A DNA stretch of 64,000 bases from Catellatospora vulcania (GTDB taxonomy: Bacteria > Actinomycetota > Actinomycetes > Mycobacteriales > Micromonosporaceae), in assembly GCF_009720385.1 (NCBI RefSeq), contig NZ_ML769305.1, positions 1-64,000 of the forward strand, read 5' to 3'. The notes under the pieces are model-generated. The model ran no database searches, was not told where the DNA came from, and saw nothing but the letters and a program-made list of their open reading frames with translations. Positions 53,309 to 61,991 of the stretch are shown piece after piece. Position numbers and translations under genes: made by a program. Every line of letters begins with the position of its first letter. The first letter of the stretch is position 1.

Positions 53309-53331
53309 GTGGTCAACGAGCACTTGACCAC
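53309..53331. promoter_or_regulatory. Inverted repeat upstream of bldD (possible autoregulatory site)
   Basis: Perfect 8-bp arms GTGGTCAA and TTGACCAC separated by 7 bp, about 80 bp upstream of the bldD start. BldD represses its own gene in Streptomyces and binds palindromes; whether this matches its box is not tested here. Confidence 0.45.
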
Positions 53332-53409
53332 GTGTCTTCCGCGCCGTACCGTCACGCTGCGTAGCGATCGTCGGGGAACCCGCCCCGGCATATAGCTGGG
53401 AGTGTCGGA

Positions 53410-53898
53410 ATGCCGTCTGATTACGCCAAGTCCCTCGGTGCGCGACTGCGCTCCATCCGCCAGCAGCAGGGCCTGTCCCTGCAGGGCGTGGAGGAGAAGT
53501 CGAACGGGCGTTGGAAGGCTGTCGTCGTCGGCTCGTACGAGCGCGGCGACCGTGCTGTCACGGTGTCCCGGCTGGCCGAGCTGGCCGACTTCTACCGCGT
53601 GCCCGTCGGCGAGCTCCTGCCCGACGGCCCGGCCCCGCGCCAGGAGGCAACTAGCAAGATCGTCCTGGACCTGGAGCGCCTCTACGACGGCGCCAAGGAA
53701 GATCTTGCCTCGGTCGCCCGCTACGCGCGCGCCATCCAGCAGCAGCGCGGCGACTACAACGGCCGGGTGCTCTCCATCCGTGCCGTGGACCTGCAGGCGC
53801 TGGCCGTGTTCTACGACTGCACCCCCACCGAACTGATCGAGCGGCTGGCCGACCACGGCGTGCTCGTCGCCGACCCGCGCGCGTTCTTCGCGAGCTGA
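53410..53898 (+). CDS. bldD: Developmental regulator BldD (c-di-GMP effector)
   Basis: Master repressor of development in sporulating actinomycetes, dimerised by tetrameric c-di-GMP. 162 aa. N-terminal XRE-type HTH (~7-70, LSLQGVEEKSNGRWKAVVVG) is nearly identical to the streptomycete protein. The C-terminal domain keeps the c-di-GMP signature RGD-X8-RxxD: RGD at 113-115 and RAVD at 124-127. The ATG was placed at MPSDYAKSLGARLR. Terminated by the hairpin at 53911-53964; convergent with nusB. Confidence 0.96.
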   Translation: MPSDYAKSLGARLRSIRQQQGLSLQGVEEKSNGRWKAVVVGSYERGDRAVTVSRLAELADFYRVPVGELLPDGPAPRQEATSKIVLDLERLYDGAKEDLASVARYARAIQQQRGDYNGRVLSIRAVDLQALAVFYDCTPTELIERLADHGVLVADPRAFFAS

Positions 53899-53910
53899 CA
53901 CTCTCCCGCA

Positions 53911-53964
53911 CCGACGAAAGCGGCCTTTCACCCCGGCAAGGGTGAAAGGCCGCTTTCGCGTCGG
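53911..53964. terminator. Bidirectional hairpin between bldD and nusB
   Basis: Arms of 23 and 25 bases (53911-53933, 53940-53964) containing GACGAAAGCGGCCTTTCACCC and its complement, with a 2-base insertion. It lies 12 nt past the bldD stop and 6 nt past the convergent nusB stop, so it can end both transcripts. Confidence 0.8.
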
Positions 53965-53970
53965 ATGTGC

Positions 53971-54408
53971 TCAGTGGCGCGGCGCGTAGTCCGCGATACG
54001 GCCGAGCAGGCCGTTGAGGAAGCGCGGCGAATCGTCGGTGGAGAGCTCCTTGGCCAGTTCGACGGCCTCGGTGATGGCCACCGGGTCGTCGATCTCGGGC
54101 ACGTAGAGCAGCTCGTACACCGCGATGCGGGCGAGGTTGCGGTCGACCACCGGCATCCGGTCGATCGTCCAGCCCTCGGCGAAGGTGGCGATCGTCTCGT
54201 CGATGTTGTCCAGGTGCTCGTTGACGCCCTCGGCCAGCGACACCGCGTACGGCAGGTGCTCCGGGCGCGGCGCCTCCATGCGCTCCAGGTATGCCGCCAG
54301 CACGGTGCGCACCGGCAGGTCGCGCAGATCCGCCTCGTAGAGCACGTCGAGCGCCCGCTTGCGTGCCTTGCGGCGCGCGGACGACTGCGACTTCGGCGCC
54401 TCAGCCAC
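53971..54408 (-). CDS. nusB: Transcription antitermination factor NusB
   Basis: Binds boxA RNA with S10 during rRNA transcription. 145 aa, all-helical. RRKARKRALDVLYEADLRD (~11-29) and DRNLARIAVYELLYVPEIDD (~88-107) are typical. GTG 54408; 30 bp after efp. Confidence 0.96.
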   Translation of the reverse strand: MAEAPKSQSSARRKARKRALDVLYEADLRDLPVRTVLAAYLERMEAPRPEHLPYAVSLAEGVNEHLDNIDETIATFAEGWTIDRMPVVDRNLARIAVYELLYVPEIDDPVAITEAVELAKELSTDDSPRFLNGLLGRIADYAPRH

Positions 54409-54438
54409 GAGCAGTCCCCCGGACGGGCGACAGGCCCA

Positions 54439-54996
54439 TCAGGACCGGCCCAGGTAACGGCCGTCGCGGGTGTCGACCTTGATCTTCTCGCCGTTGGTGA
54501 TGAACAGCGGCACCTGCACGGTCGCGCCGGTCTCGATGGTGGCCGGCTTGGTGCCGCCGGTGGAGCGGTCGCCCTGCAGGCCCGGCTCGGTGTAGGTGAT
54601 CTTGACCATCACGCTGGTCGGCAGCTCGACGTACAGCGGCACACCCTCGTGGGTGGCGACGACCACCTCGGCCTCGGGCAGCAGGTAGTTCACGTTGTCG
54701 CCGACGGTCACGCCGCTGACGTGGATCTGGTCGTAGGTGTCCAGGTCCATGAAGACGAAGTCGTCGCCGTCGGCGTACAGGTACTGCATGGTGCGCTTGT
54801 CGACGTTCGCGGTCTCGACCTTGGTGCCCGCGTTGAACGTCTTGTCGACGACCTTGCCCGTGAGCACGTGCTTGAGGGTCGTGCGCACGAAGGCCGGACC
54901 CTTGCCGGGCTTCACGTGCTGGAACTCGACGACGGCCCAGAGCTCCTTGTCGAGGTTGAGCACCATGCCGTTCTTGAGGTCGTTCGTGCTAGCCAC
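54439..54996 (-). CDS. efp: Elongation factor P
   Basis: Relieves ribosome stalling at polyproline. 185 aa in three beta-barrel domains. The tip loop [12 protein letters not shown] carries Lys32, the residue usually modified (actinobacteria may leave it unmodified). GTG 54996 ([10 protein letters not shown]) follows GGGAG at good spacing; an ATG six codons upstream would consume that site. Confidence 0.97.
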   Translation of the reverse strand: MASTNDLKNGMVLNLDKELWAVVEFQHVKPGKGPAFVRTTLKHVLTGKVVDKTFNAGTKVETANVDKRTMQYLYADGDDFVFMDLDTYDQIHVSGVTVGDNVNYLLPEAEVVVATHEGVPLYVELPTSVMVKITYTEPGLQGDRSTGGTKPATIETGATVQVPLFITNGEKIKVDTRDGRYLGRS

Positions 54997-55202
54997 AGCC
55001 AGGCTCCCGTACATGATCAGATACTTGACAAAGAACAGACCTGACTACTTTACCGGCCCGTGATCTCAGGCCGGGCGCGCGGGTGGCCGGGGACACCCTG
55101 TGACGATCACCCGTCGCGGCCGCCGGTCCGCGACGGTCGCGGCGAGGCGTCCCGAGCGGCCGCGCTAGCCGGGCGAGCACCGCGGTTGCTAGCCTCGCCG
55201 CC

Positions 55203-55871
55203 GTGCGGGTACTGGTGGTAGAGGATGACCCTGAGGTGCGTGGGGTGGTCGTGACCGCCCTGCGCTCGGTCGGGTTCGCCGTCGACCAGGCGGCCGACTG
55301 GAGCCAGGCCGACGTGAGCATGAGCGTCAACGACTACGACTGCCTGGTGCTGGACCGCATCCTGCCCGAGGGCGACTCCGCCGGCCAGCTGCGCCGCCGC
55401 CGCGAGGCCGGCCTCGGCGTGCCAGCCCTCATGCTAACCGCCCTCGACGACGTCACCGACCGCGTAGCCGGCTTCGAGGCCGGCGCCGACGACTACGTCG
55501 TCAAACCCTTCGTCGCAGCCGAACTGGTGCTCCGCGTACGCGCCCTCTGCCGCCGCCGCGGCACCATGCTCCCCCCGGTGATGCGCGCCGGCGACGTCGA
55601 GGTCGACACCGCCCGCCGCGAAGTCCGCCGCGACGGCGTCCTGCTCACCCTCACCCCCAAGGAGTTCTCCGTCCTGGAGATGCTCCTGGTCCGCCGCCCC
55701 GCCGTGGTCACCCGCGCCGACCTCTTCGAACACTGCTGGGACGAGCAGGCCGACCCCACCTCGAACGTCGTGGACGTCGTCGTAGGCCAACTCCGCCGCA
55801 AACTAGGCGACCCACCCATCATCACGACCATCCGCGGCACCGGCTACCGCGTCGACCTGGCCGGCCGCTGA
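55203..55871 (+). CDS. OmpR-family response regulator
   Basis: 222 aa. REC domain 1-~115 with Asp51 (CLVLDRILPEG) and Lys in VVKPF; C-terminal winged helix (~125-222, LTPKEFSVLEMLL, and TIRGTGYRVD). GTG start. It pairs with the kinase 121 bp downstream, and element C1 separates the two. The 206-bp gap to efp (54997-55202) holds only a presumed divergent promoter. Confidence 0.94.
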   Translation: MRVLVVEDDPEVRGVVVTALRSVGFAVDQAADWSQADVSMSVNDYDCLVLDRILPEGDSAGQLRRRREAGLGVPALMLTALDDVTDRVAGFEAGADDYVVKPFVAAELVLRVRALCRRRGTMLPPVMRAGDVEVDTARREVRRDGVLLTLTPKEFSVLEMLLVRRPAVVTRADLFEHCWDEQADPTSNVVDVVVGQLRRKLGDPPIITTIRGTGYRVDLAGR

Positions 55872-55878
55872 TGCCCCC

Positions 55879-55960
55879 GACGATCTTGCGCGGCCGGTGG
55901 GTGCGACACACTCATACCGGGCAGAAGGGCAACAGTTCGCGCAAGATCGTCGCGATCTTG
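55879..55960. repeat. Element C1 (AAGATC-ended, inverted copy)
   Basis: 82-bp element with GACGATCTTGCGCG at one end and CGCAAGATCGTCGCGATCTTG at the other. Its reverse complement matches C2 along most of the length, including TTGCCCTT, TGTCG and ACCCACCGG. It starts 7 nt past the response-regulator stop, inside the RR-HK pair. Confidence 0.88.
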
Positions 55961-55992
55961 GGTGGCGGGGCGGGGCGGGGCGGGGGTGTGGG

Positions 55993-57264
55993 GTGAGGCG
56001 GGAGACGCGGCAGTTGCAGACTGCCGAGCGGCTGGCGGGGTTGCGGATGCGGTTGACGGCGCTGCTGCTGGCGCTCAACATCATCGGGCTGGCGGGGATG
56101 GGGGCGGTGGCGCTGGTCGTGGATGAGCGGCAGCGGGCGGAGGCGGTCACGGCCGATCTGCACCGCACCGCGGGCACGGCGGTGGCGCTGCTGTACTACG
56201 ACTCCGGTGCGCTGCTGCTGGACAAGCTCTACGACAACGCGATCGCGCAGGGGTCCACCGCGGTCTACGTGTACGAGGCCGACCGGACCGATGTCACCCT
56301 GGTCTTCGCGCACCCGGCCCGGCTGGCCGTCATCGCCCCGCCCACGCTGCTCGGGCCGGCACGGCAGGTGCGCGCCGTGGGCGGCGAGCTGAGCGAGGCG
56401 GTCCGTGACGAGCGGCAGGAGGTCGTGCACCTGCTGGCGGTGCCGTTCCGGCATGCCGAGACGGGGGCGATCGCAGGCACCGTCGTGGCGGTCGCCGACC
56501 CGGGTCCGGGACAGGCCGCGCACCGGCGGCTGGCGCTCGCGCTGGTCGTCGGCGGCACCGCGTTCACGGTGATGACCTGCGTCGGGGGTTACCTGCTGGC
56601 CCGCCGCGGCACCCAGCCCATCGCCGACGCGCTCACCCAGCAGGAGCGGTTCGTGGCCGACGCGGCGCACGAGCTGCGCACCCCGCTGACGGTGATCCGG
56701 GCGGTGTCGGAGGCGGCGCTGGACTCACCCGCCCGGCAACCGGACGCGCTGCGCCGGGTCATCGCGGCCACCGACCGGCTCACCGACGCGGTCGCCGCGC
56801 TGCTCACCCGGGCGCGCCTGGTCGCCGGGCTGCGCCACCTGGAGCGCCAGCGGTTCCGGCTCGACCAGCTCGCCGAGGAGGTGCTGGCCGACACGGTGCA
56901 GCCGCCGCACACCGCGACGGCGTACACCCGGCCCGCGGTCGCCCTCGGCGACCCCACCCTGGTCCGCATCGCCCTGCGCAACCTGATCCACAACGCGGTG
57001 CAGCACGGCCGCGACGGCGACGCCCCCGCCACCATCACGCTGACCGTCGAACCGGGCACGGTCGTCATCCGCGACGCCGGCCCCGGCCCCGGCGCGGACC
57101 TGCCCGACGGCACCGGCGAGCGCTTCCGCCCCGGCTCCCCCAACGGCACCGGCCTGGGCCTGGCCATCGCCCGCTGGGTGGCCGACCTCCACGACGGCTC
57201 CCTCACCCTGCGCCCCGCCGAAGGCGGCGGCACCGAAGCCACCCTCACCCTCCCCACCCCCTGA
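55993..57264 (+). CDS. Two-component sensor histidine kinase
   Basis: 423 aa. TM1 ~20-43, an extracytoplasmic sensor of ~130 residues, TM2 ~180-202, short HAMP-like linker, HisKA with H226 (VADAAHELRTPLTVIR) and HATPase with N334 (IALRNLIHNAVQHG) and GTGLGLAIARWVADLH. The sensor domain is not recognised. GTG 55993 is chosen because the frame upstream only translates element C1. Phosphorylates the adjacent OmpR-type regulator. Confidence 0.92.
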   Translation: MRRETRQLQTAERLAGLRMRLTALLLALNIIGLAGMGAVALVVDERQRAEAVTADLHRTAGTAVALLYYDSGALLLDKLYDNAIAQGSTAVYVYEADRTDVTLVFAHPARLAVIAPPTLLGPARQVRAVGGELSEAVRDERQEVVHLLAVPFRHAETGAIAGTVVAVADPGPGQAAHRRLALALVVGGTAFTVMTCVGGYLLARRGTQPIADALTQQERFVADAAHELRTPLTVIRAVSEAALDSPARQPDALRRVIAATDRLTDAVAALLTRARLVAGLRHLERQRFRLDQLAEEVLADTVQPPHTATAYTRPAVALGDPTLVRIALRNLIHNAVQHGRDGDAPATITLTVEPGTVVIRDAGPGPGADLPDGTGERFRPGSPNGTGLGLAIARWVADLHDGSLTLRPAEGGGTEATLTLPTP

Positions 57265-57280
57265 CCCCCGCCGCCACCCT

Positions 57281-57371
57281 CAAGATCACGACGATCTTGC
57301 GCGAACGGTTGCCCTTTTGTTCGGTTCGCGCGTGTCGTACCCACCGGGCACGCAAGATCGTCGCGATCTTG
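57281..57371. repeat. Element C2 (AAGATC-ended)
   Basis: 91-bp element beginning CAAGATCACGACGATCTTGC and ending GCAAGATCGTCGCGATCTTG; each end is itself a small palindrome. It lies 16 nt past the kinase stop and reaches the end of the convergent lipoprotein gene (57373). Confidence 0.9.
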
Positions 57372-57372
57372 G

Positions 57373-57891
57373 CTAGGCGGGGGTGGGGCCGGCGCGGGTG
57401 CCGATGGGGGTTACGGCGTACCAGTGGCCGTCCTGGCCGTGGCCGTTGGCGTCGCCGGGCATGCGGTCGCCGGTGTAGCCGTAGAGGGGCCAGCCGGCGA
57501 GGGTCAGTTGCCGGGTGCCGTCGGGGCGGGTGAGGGTGCCGATGAGCTGGCGGTCGATGCCTTCGACGCGGATCGGGTCGGCGGCGGGGACCGGCAGCCA
57601 CTGCTGCGCGCAGGAGGCGGTGCAGGCCGAGCGGGGCGGGCGGTTGCCGTCGAGTTCGCTGCGGTAGAGGACGTAGCCCTGGGCGTCGATCACTATCCAG
57701 CCGAGGGTGTCCGAGCTGATGCCGAACAGGGCGGCCTGCAGGTCGGAGGGGCGGCCCGGGGCGGGGGGCAGGGCGGGCTGGACGGCCGCCTGGCCGCTGC
57801 TGCAGCCACCCAGTAGGGTCGCGACCAGCACAAACACGGCCGCGACCCGCTGTCGGGCAGCCGGCCACGCCGTTTCCACCGGGTTACTCAT
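57373..57891 (-). CDS. Lipoprotein with COG4315-type repeats
   Basis: 172 aa. Lipobox LLGGC (Cys30) after a short hydrophobic stretch. Two repeat-like units follow: GWIVIDAQGYVLYRSELDGN (~64-83) and RQLTLAGWPLYGYTGDRMPG, with SACTASCAQQWLPVPA between them, the signature of a widespread secreted repeat lipoprotein family of unknown function. Divergent from the solute-binding lipoprotein with a 58-bp gap. Confidence 0.85.
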   Translation of the reverse strand: MSNPVETAWPAARQRVAAVFVLVATLLGGCSSGQAAVQPALPPAPGRPSDLQAALFGISSDTLGWIVIDAQGYVLYRSELDGNRPPRSACTASCAQQWLPVPAADPIRVEGIDRQLIGTLTRPDGTRQLTLAGWPLYGYTGDRMPGDANGHGQDGHWYAVTPIGTRAGPTPA

Positions 57892-57949
57892 GCAATCCTC
57901 ACGCTCATCCGGGCAGGATAGGCGCACCCTACGTCGAGGAGGTCGGCTG

Positions 57950-59104
57950 TTGCGAGGGCCGTTCGCACGGGTCACCATGGCGCTGGCGCTGCTCGCGCTC
58001 GTCGCGCCGGTGTCCGGCTGCGACGCGGCAGCGGGCACAGCGGCCCCGCCGGCCCGGCCGTGCGGCCTGAAGATCGCCGTCATCGGCCCGCTCAGCGGGG
58101 CCTCGGCGGATCTGGGCACCAACATCCGCTCCGGTGCCGCGCTGGCGGTCGAGCAGTACAACGGCCGGCACCCCGACTGTCCCGTCACGCTGCAGGACTT
58201 CGACTCGCAGAGCGACCCGAAGCAGGCCACCGCGCTGGCACAGCAGATCGTGGCCGACCCGAAGATCATGGGAGTGGTCGGGCCGGCCTTCTCCGGGGAG
58301 TCCGCGGCCGCGCTGCCGCTGTTCGACCAGGGCCTCGTCACGATCGTCAGCCCCTCGGCGACCCGCACCAACCTCAGCCAGCGCGGCTGGTCGACGTTCC
58401 ATCGGCTGCTCGGCAACGACGCGGCGCAGGGTCCGGCGGCCGCCCGCTACATCGACACGGTGCTGCGCGCCCGCAAGGCGTTCGTCATCGACGACACCGG
58501 GGCGTACGGCCGCGGCCTGGCCGACGAGGTGGCCGCGACGCTGTCCGGCAAGGTGGTGCAGCGGGCCGCGGTGCCGCCCCGCCAGGTCGACTTCTCCTCG
58601 GTGGTCAGCCAGATCCGCTCCGCCGGGGCCGACGTCGTCTTCTACGGCGGCTACTACTCCAGCGGCGGGGCCCTGCTCAAGGCGATGCGCAACGGAGGGC
58701 TGACCGCCACCTTCGTGGGCGGCGACGGGGTCAAGGACCCCGGCTTCGTCCGCGCCGCGGGGGTGCGCGCCGCCGAGGGCGCCGTCATCACCTGCGCCTG
58801 CCTGCCGCCGGAACGGGCGTCCCGGGACTTTCCCGCGCACTATCGCGCCGGGTTCGGCAAGGACGCCGGGACCTACAGCGCCGAGGGGTACGACGCCGCA
58901 TCGATCTTCCTGGCCGGCTTCGAGGCCGACCGCACCACCCGCCACGACATGGAGGCCTTCGTCGACACGTACGCCCACGACGGCGTCACGGGCCGGCTGC
59001 AGTTCACCCCGCAGGGTGAGCTCGTGGACTCCGCGATCGTCGTGTGGGCCTACCGGGTCGCCGACGGCACCGTCGTCGCCGACCGCGAGATCCCCCGCAC
59101 CTGA
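57950..59104 (+). CDS. ABC-type solute-binding lipoprotein (LivJ-like)
   Basis: 384 aa. Lipobox APVSGC (Cys24) and two Peripla_BP_6 lobes: KIAVIGPLSGASADLGTNI (~40-58), GPAFSGESAAALPLF (~106-120), TYSAEGYDAASIFLAGFEA. Such proteins bind branched-chain amino acids, amides or ligands for signalling. TTG 57950 is selected by an excellent GAGGAGG 6 nt upstream. No permease or ATPase gene is nearby, so a sensory role with the adjacent kinase is a possibility. Confidence 0.87.
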   Translation: MRGPFARVTMALALLALVAPVSGCDAAAGTAAPPARPCGLKIAVIGPLSGASADLGTNIRSGAALAVEQYNGRHPDCPVTLQDFDSQSDPKQATALAQQIVADPKIMGVVGPAFSGESAAALPLFDQGLVTIVSPSATRTNLSQRGWSTFHRLLGNDAAQGPAAARYIDTVLRARKAFVIDDTGAYGRGLADEVAATLSGKVVQRAAVPPRQVDFSSVVSQIRSAGADVVFYGGYYSSGGALLKAMRNGGLTATFVGGDGVKDPGFVRAAGVRAAEGAVITCACLPPERASRDFPAHYRAGFGKDAGTYSAEGYDAASIFLAGFEADRTTRHDMEAFVDTYAHDGVTGRLQFTPQGELVDSAIVVWAYRVADGTVVADREIPRT

Positions 59105-59127
59105 CCTGCCTGAGAGGAGACCGTCCC

Positions 59128-59805
59128 ATGTCAGCGACCCTGCTCACGGACCTCCCCCTGCTCGCCGCCGAGACCGCCCACGGCACGGGCGGGCCGGGCA
59201 CGCCCACCCTGTCCGCCGACGCGTCCCGGGCCGAGATGGCCCCGCTGGACCGCGCCCTGTCACAGGCCCCACTGGGGGCGTTCCCGCTGCTGGAAGCGGC
59301 TTTCGGCTGGCAGGAGCTGCGGCCGTCCGGCTGGCACCGGCCCGCGGCCGCGACCGCGATCGCGCAGACCTCCTCCCCCGCCGCGGCCGCCCGGCTGGCC
59401 AGCCTGCTGTCGACGCTGACCTGGGCGAACGTCGTCCGCACCGAGCGGGACGGGTTGCGGGTCGAGGTGGCGGCGGGGGCGTACAACCGGATCACCCGGG
59501 CGCTCACCGGCGCCTGGCGCAGCCGTACCCAACTGCTGGCCGCCTCGCCGGCGGCGCCGGATTCGCGCCAGGCGGCGCTGGGCCTGTGGCGGATGGCGAT
59601 GCTCACCGGCGGCGTCGACGCCCACGCCGGCCAGCTCACCGTGCGCGCCGGCTCCCCCGCCGCCGCACAGGCACTGGTGGCCGCGGCCGCCCGCCTCGGC
59701 ATGCCCGCCACCGTCGACCGCCCCCGCGAGGGCGGCCACCCGGTCCGCGTGACCGGCCGCGCCCAGGTCTACCAGCTCCTCACCGAAGCCACCGGCCAGC
59801 GCTGA
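59128..59805 (+). CDS. WhiA-like protein without HTH domain
   Basis: 225 aa. Residues ~148-222 (LWRMAMLTGGVDAHAGQLTV, then AAAQALVAAAARLGMPATV, VRVTG-VYQLLTEATG) align well by eye with the LAGLIDADG-like domain of WhiA (AWRGAFLAHGSL...ALALVGAARRL). An N-terminal segment (~105-140, LRVEVAAGAYNRITRALTG) resembles the preceding WhiA region. The C-terminal DNA-binding HTH of WhiA (~330 aa total) is absent. Possibly a paralogue that lost DNA binding. 23 bp after the lipoprotein gene; GAGAGGAGA ribosome-binding site. Confidence 0.6.
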   Translation: MSATLLTDLPLLAAETAHGTGGPGTPTLSADASRAEMAPLDRALSQAPLGAFPLLEAAFGWQELRPSGWHRPAAATAIAQTSSPAAAARLASLLSTLTWANVVRTERDGLRVEVAAGAYNRITRALTGAWRSRTQLLAASPAAPDSRQAALGLWRMAMLTGGVDAHAGQLTVRAGSPAAAQALVAAAARLGMPATVDRPREGGHPVRVTGRAQVYQLLTEATGQR

Positions 59806-59809
59806 CCAT

Positions 59810-59891
59810 CAAGATCACGACGATCTTGCGCGAACCGTTGCCCTTATGGCCGTTTCACCCGTGTCGTACCCACAGCCCACGCAAGATCGTC
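59810..59891. repeat. Element C3 (AAGATC-ended)
   Basis: 82-bp element in the same orientation as C2, sharing AAGATCACGACGATCTTGCG, GCGAAC-GTTGCCCTT and GTGTCGTACCCAC. It starts 4 nt past the WhiA-like stop, facing the convergent aroQ end. Confidence 0.9.
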
Positions 59892-59925
59892 ACCCCGAGG
59901 GTGGGGCCGGCACTGACCGGGCGGG

Positions 59926-60360
59926 TCAGTCGGTGAGGCGGTGGAAGAGGTGTTCCAGGGCCAGGCGGTAGCCGTCTACGCCCAGGCCGGCGATGACGCC
60001 GGTGGCGACGGCGGAGACGACGGAGTGGTGGCGGAATTCCTCGCGGGTGTGGATGTTGGAGATGTGGACCTCGATGAGGGGGGCGTTGAGCATGGCGCAG
60101 GCGTCACGGACGGCGTAGGAGTAGTGGCTCCAGGCGCCGGGGTTGAGGACCACCGCGGCCTGTTCGTCGGCGGCCTGGTGGAGCCAGCCGACCAGCTCGC
60201 CCTCGTGGTCGGTCTGCCGGCACTCGACGTCCAGGCCGAGCAGGGCGCCGGTCTTCTCGCACAGCTCCACCAGGGACGCGTACGTGGTGACGCCGTACAC
60301 GTCGACCTGGCGGGTGCCGAGCCGGCCCAGGTTGACCCCGTTGAGCACGTACACCTTCAT
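59926..60360 (-). CDS. aroQ: 3-dehydroquinate dehydratase, type II
   Basis: Third shikimate step. 144 aa, dodecameric family. [18 protein letters not shown] (~6-23) with catalytic Arg/Tyr, [16 protein letters not shown] (~73-88) and [17 protein letters not shown] (~98-114, catalytic His). Follows aroB by 11 bp. Confidence 0.97.
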   Translation of the reverse strand: MKVYVLNGVNLGRLGTRQVDVYGVTTYASLVELCEKTGALLGLDVECRQTDHEGELVGWLHQAADEQAAVVLNPGAWSHYSYAVRDACAMLNAPLIEVHISNIHTREEFRHHSVVSAVATGVIAGLGVDGYRLALEHLFHRLTD

Positions 60361-60371
60361 GGCGGTCTCCT

Positions 60372-61448
60372 TCAGGAGGCGATGGCCCGGTATGCCTCGG
60401 CCAGCAGGGACTCGTCGTCGACGGGCACGGTGACCGGCTGGGCGATGCCGTTGAGCAGCACGAAACGCAGCGCCTTGCCGCGGGCCTTCTTGTCGACCGA
60501 CATGGTGGCGCGCAGCTCGTCCCAGGCGTCGGCGGGATAGGACACGGGCAGGTCCAGCGAGCGCAGGATGGCGGCGTGGCGGGCCGCGGCGGCCTCGTCG
60601 AGGCGGCCGGTGAGCACGCCCAGGCGGGCGGCGTACACCAGGCCGACGCTGACGGCGTGCCCGTGCGACCAGCGGTAGTGCTCCCGCCGCTCGATGGCGT
60701 GACCGAGCGTGTGGCCGTAGTTGAGGATCTCGCGCAGCCCGGACTCGCGCAGGTCCTCGCCGACCACCCGCGCCTTCACCGCGATCTTGCGTTCGATCAG
60801 CTCGCGCAGCACCGGCCCGGCCGGGTCGACGGCCGCCTTCGGGTCGTGCTCGATCAGGTCGAGGATCACCGGGTCGGCGATGAAGCCGCCCTTGACCACC
60901 TCGGCCATCCCGGCCAGCAGCTGCGCGGTCGGCAGGGTGGCCAGCGCCTCGGTGGCGCAGAGCACCCCGGCCGGCGGGTAGAACGCGCCGACCAGGTTCT
61001 TGCCCGCGGCGGTGTTCACCCCGGTCTTGCCGCCGACGGCCGCGTCGACCATGCCGTTGATGCTGGTGGACACGGGCACCCAGCGCACGCCGCGCAGCCA
61101 GCTGGCCGCGACGAAGCCGGCCAGGTCGGTGACCGCGCCGCCGCCGACGCCGACCACGACGTCGTTGCGGGTGAACGAGGCCTTGCCCAGCTCGTCCCAG
61201 CAGTGCTCGGCGACGCCGATGGTCTTGCCCGCCTCGGCGTCGGGCACCTCGATCATCACGGGCTGGATCCCGGCGTCGACCAGGTGGGCTGCGGCCTGCT
61301 CGGCGTACGCCCGCACCGGCGGCGCGTACAGCACCGCGGCCCGGTCCGCGCCCTTGACCAGGCCGGGCAGCTCGGCCAATACGCCGGGGCCGACCAGCAC
61401 GTCGTACGGCTGGTCGCCGCCCACGGCGATCCGGGTCAGCTCCGACAT
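60372..61448 (-). CDS. aroB: 3-dehydroquinate synthase
   Basis: NAD- and zinc-dependent. 358 aa. [17 protein letters not shown] (~100-116), [20 protein letters not shown] (~140-159) and [14 protein letters not shown] (~235-248) with zinc His. Begins 1 bp after the aroK stop. Confidence 0.97.
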   Translation of the reverse strand: MSELTRIAVGGDQPYDVLVGPGVLAELPGLVKGADRAAVLYAPPVRAYAEQAAAHLVDAGIQPVMIEVPDAEAGKTIGVAEHCWDELGKASFTRNDVVVGVGGGAVTDLAGFVAASWLRGVRWVPVSTSINGMVDAAVGGKTGVNTAAGKNLVGAFYPPAGVLCATEALATLPTAQLLAGMAEVVKGGFIADPVILDLIEHDPKAAVDPAGPVLRELIERKIAVKARVVGEDLRESGLREILNYGHTLGHAIERREHYRWSHGHAVSVGLVYAARLGVLTGRLDEAAAARHAAILRSLDLPVSYPADAWDELRATMSVDKKARGKALRFVLLNGIAQPVTVPVDDESLLAEAYRAIAS

Positions 61449-61449
61449 G

Positions 61450-61956
61450 TCAGCCCTTCAGCAGCTCGACGAGCTCGGCGGTGATCTCCTCCGGGGTGCG
61501 CCCGTCGGTGACCACGGTGTGCACGGCGACCTGCTGGTACAGCGGCCGCCGCTGGTCGAGCAGGAAACGCAGGGTGGCCCGCGGGTTGAGGTTCAGCAGC
61601 GGCCGCCCCTGGCCCAGCCCGACCCGCGACACCGCGTCGGACAGGTCCACGCTCAGGTGGACCACGGTGTGCCCGGCCAGCAGGGCCCGGTTGTCCTCGG
61701 CGAGCACAGCCCCGCCGCCCAGCGCCAGCACGCCGTCGTGCTCGGCCAGCGCCGCCGCGACCGCGGCCGTCTCCATCGCCCGGAAGGTCTGCTCGCCCTC
61801 GTCGATGAAGATCTCCGAGATGGGCTTGCCGGCGGTGGCCTCCACATCGGCGTCGGTGTCGCGGAACGACACGCCAAACGCCTGCGCCAGCAGCTGCCCG
61901 ACGGTGGACTTGCCCGCCCCCGGCGCGCCGACCAGGACGCACAACGGCTTGCTCAC
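61450..61956 (-). CDS. aroK: Shikimate kinase
   Basis: 168 aa. Walker [12 protein letters not shown] (~10-20), shikimate-binding FRDTDADVE (~32-40) and GGGAVL (~80-85). GTG 61956 has GGGGAG just upstream; an ATG at 61977 is in frame but lies upstream of that site. It is 35 bp after aroC. Confidence 0.95.
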   Translation of the reverse strand: MSKPLCVLVGAPGAGKSTVGQLLAQAFGVSFRDTDADVEATAGKPISEIFIDEGEQTFRAMETAAVAAALAEHDGVLALGGGAVLAEDNRALLAGHTVVHLSVDLSDAVSRVGLGQGRPLLNLNPRATLRFLLDQRRPLYQQVAVHTVVTDGRTPEEITAELVELLKG

Positions 61957-61991
61957 GATCTTCTCCCCTGTGCTCATCGCCCGCGCCGGTC

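Noticed and set aside
55897..55992. N-terminal extension of the histidine kinase
   Set aside because: It translates element C1 and precedes no ribosome-binding site; GTG 55993 fits the first transmembrane region.
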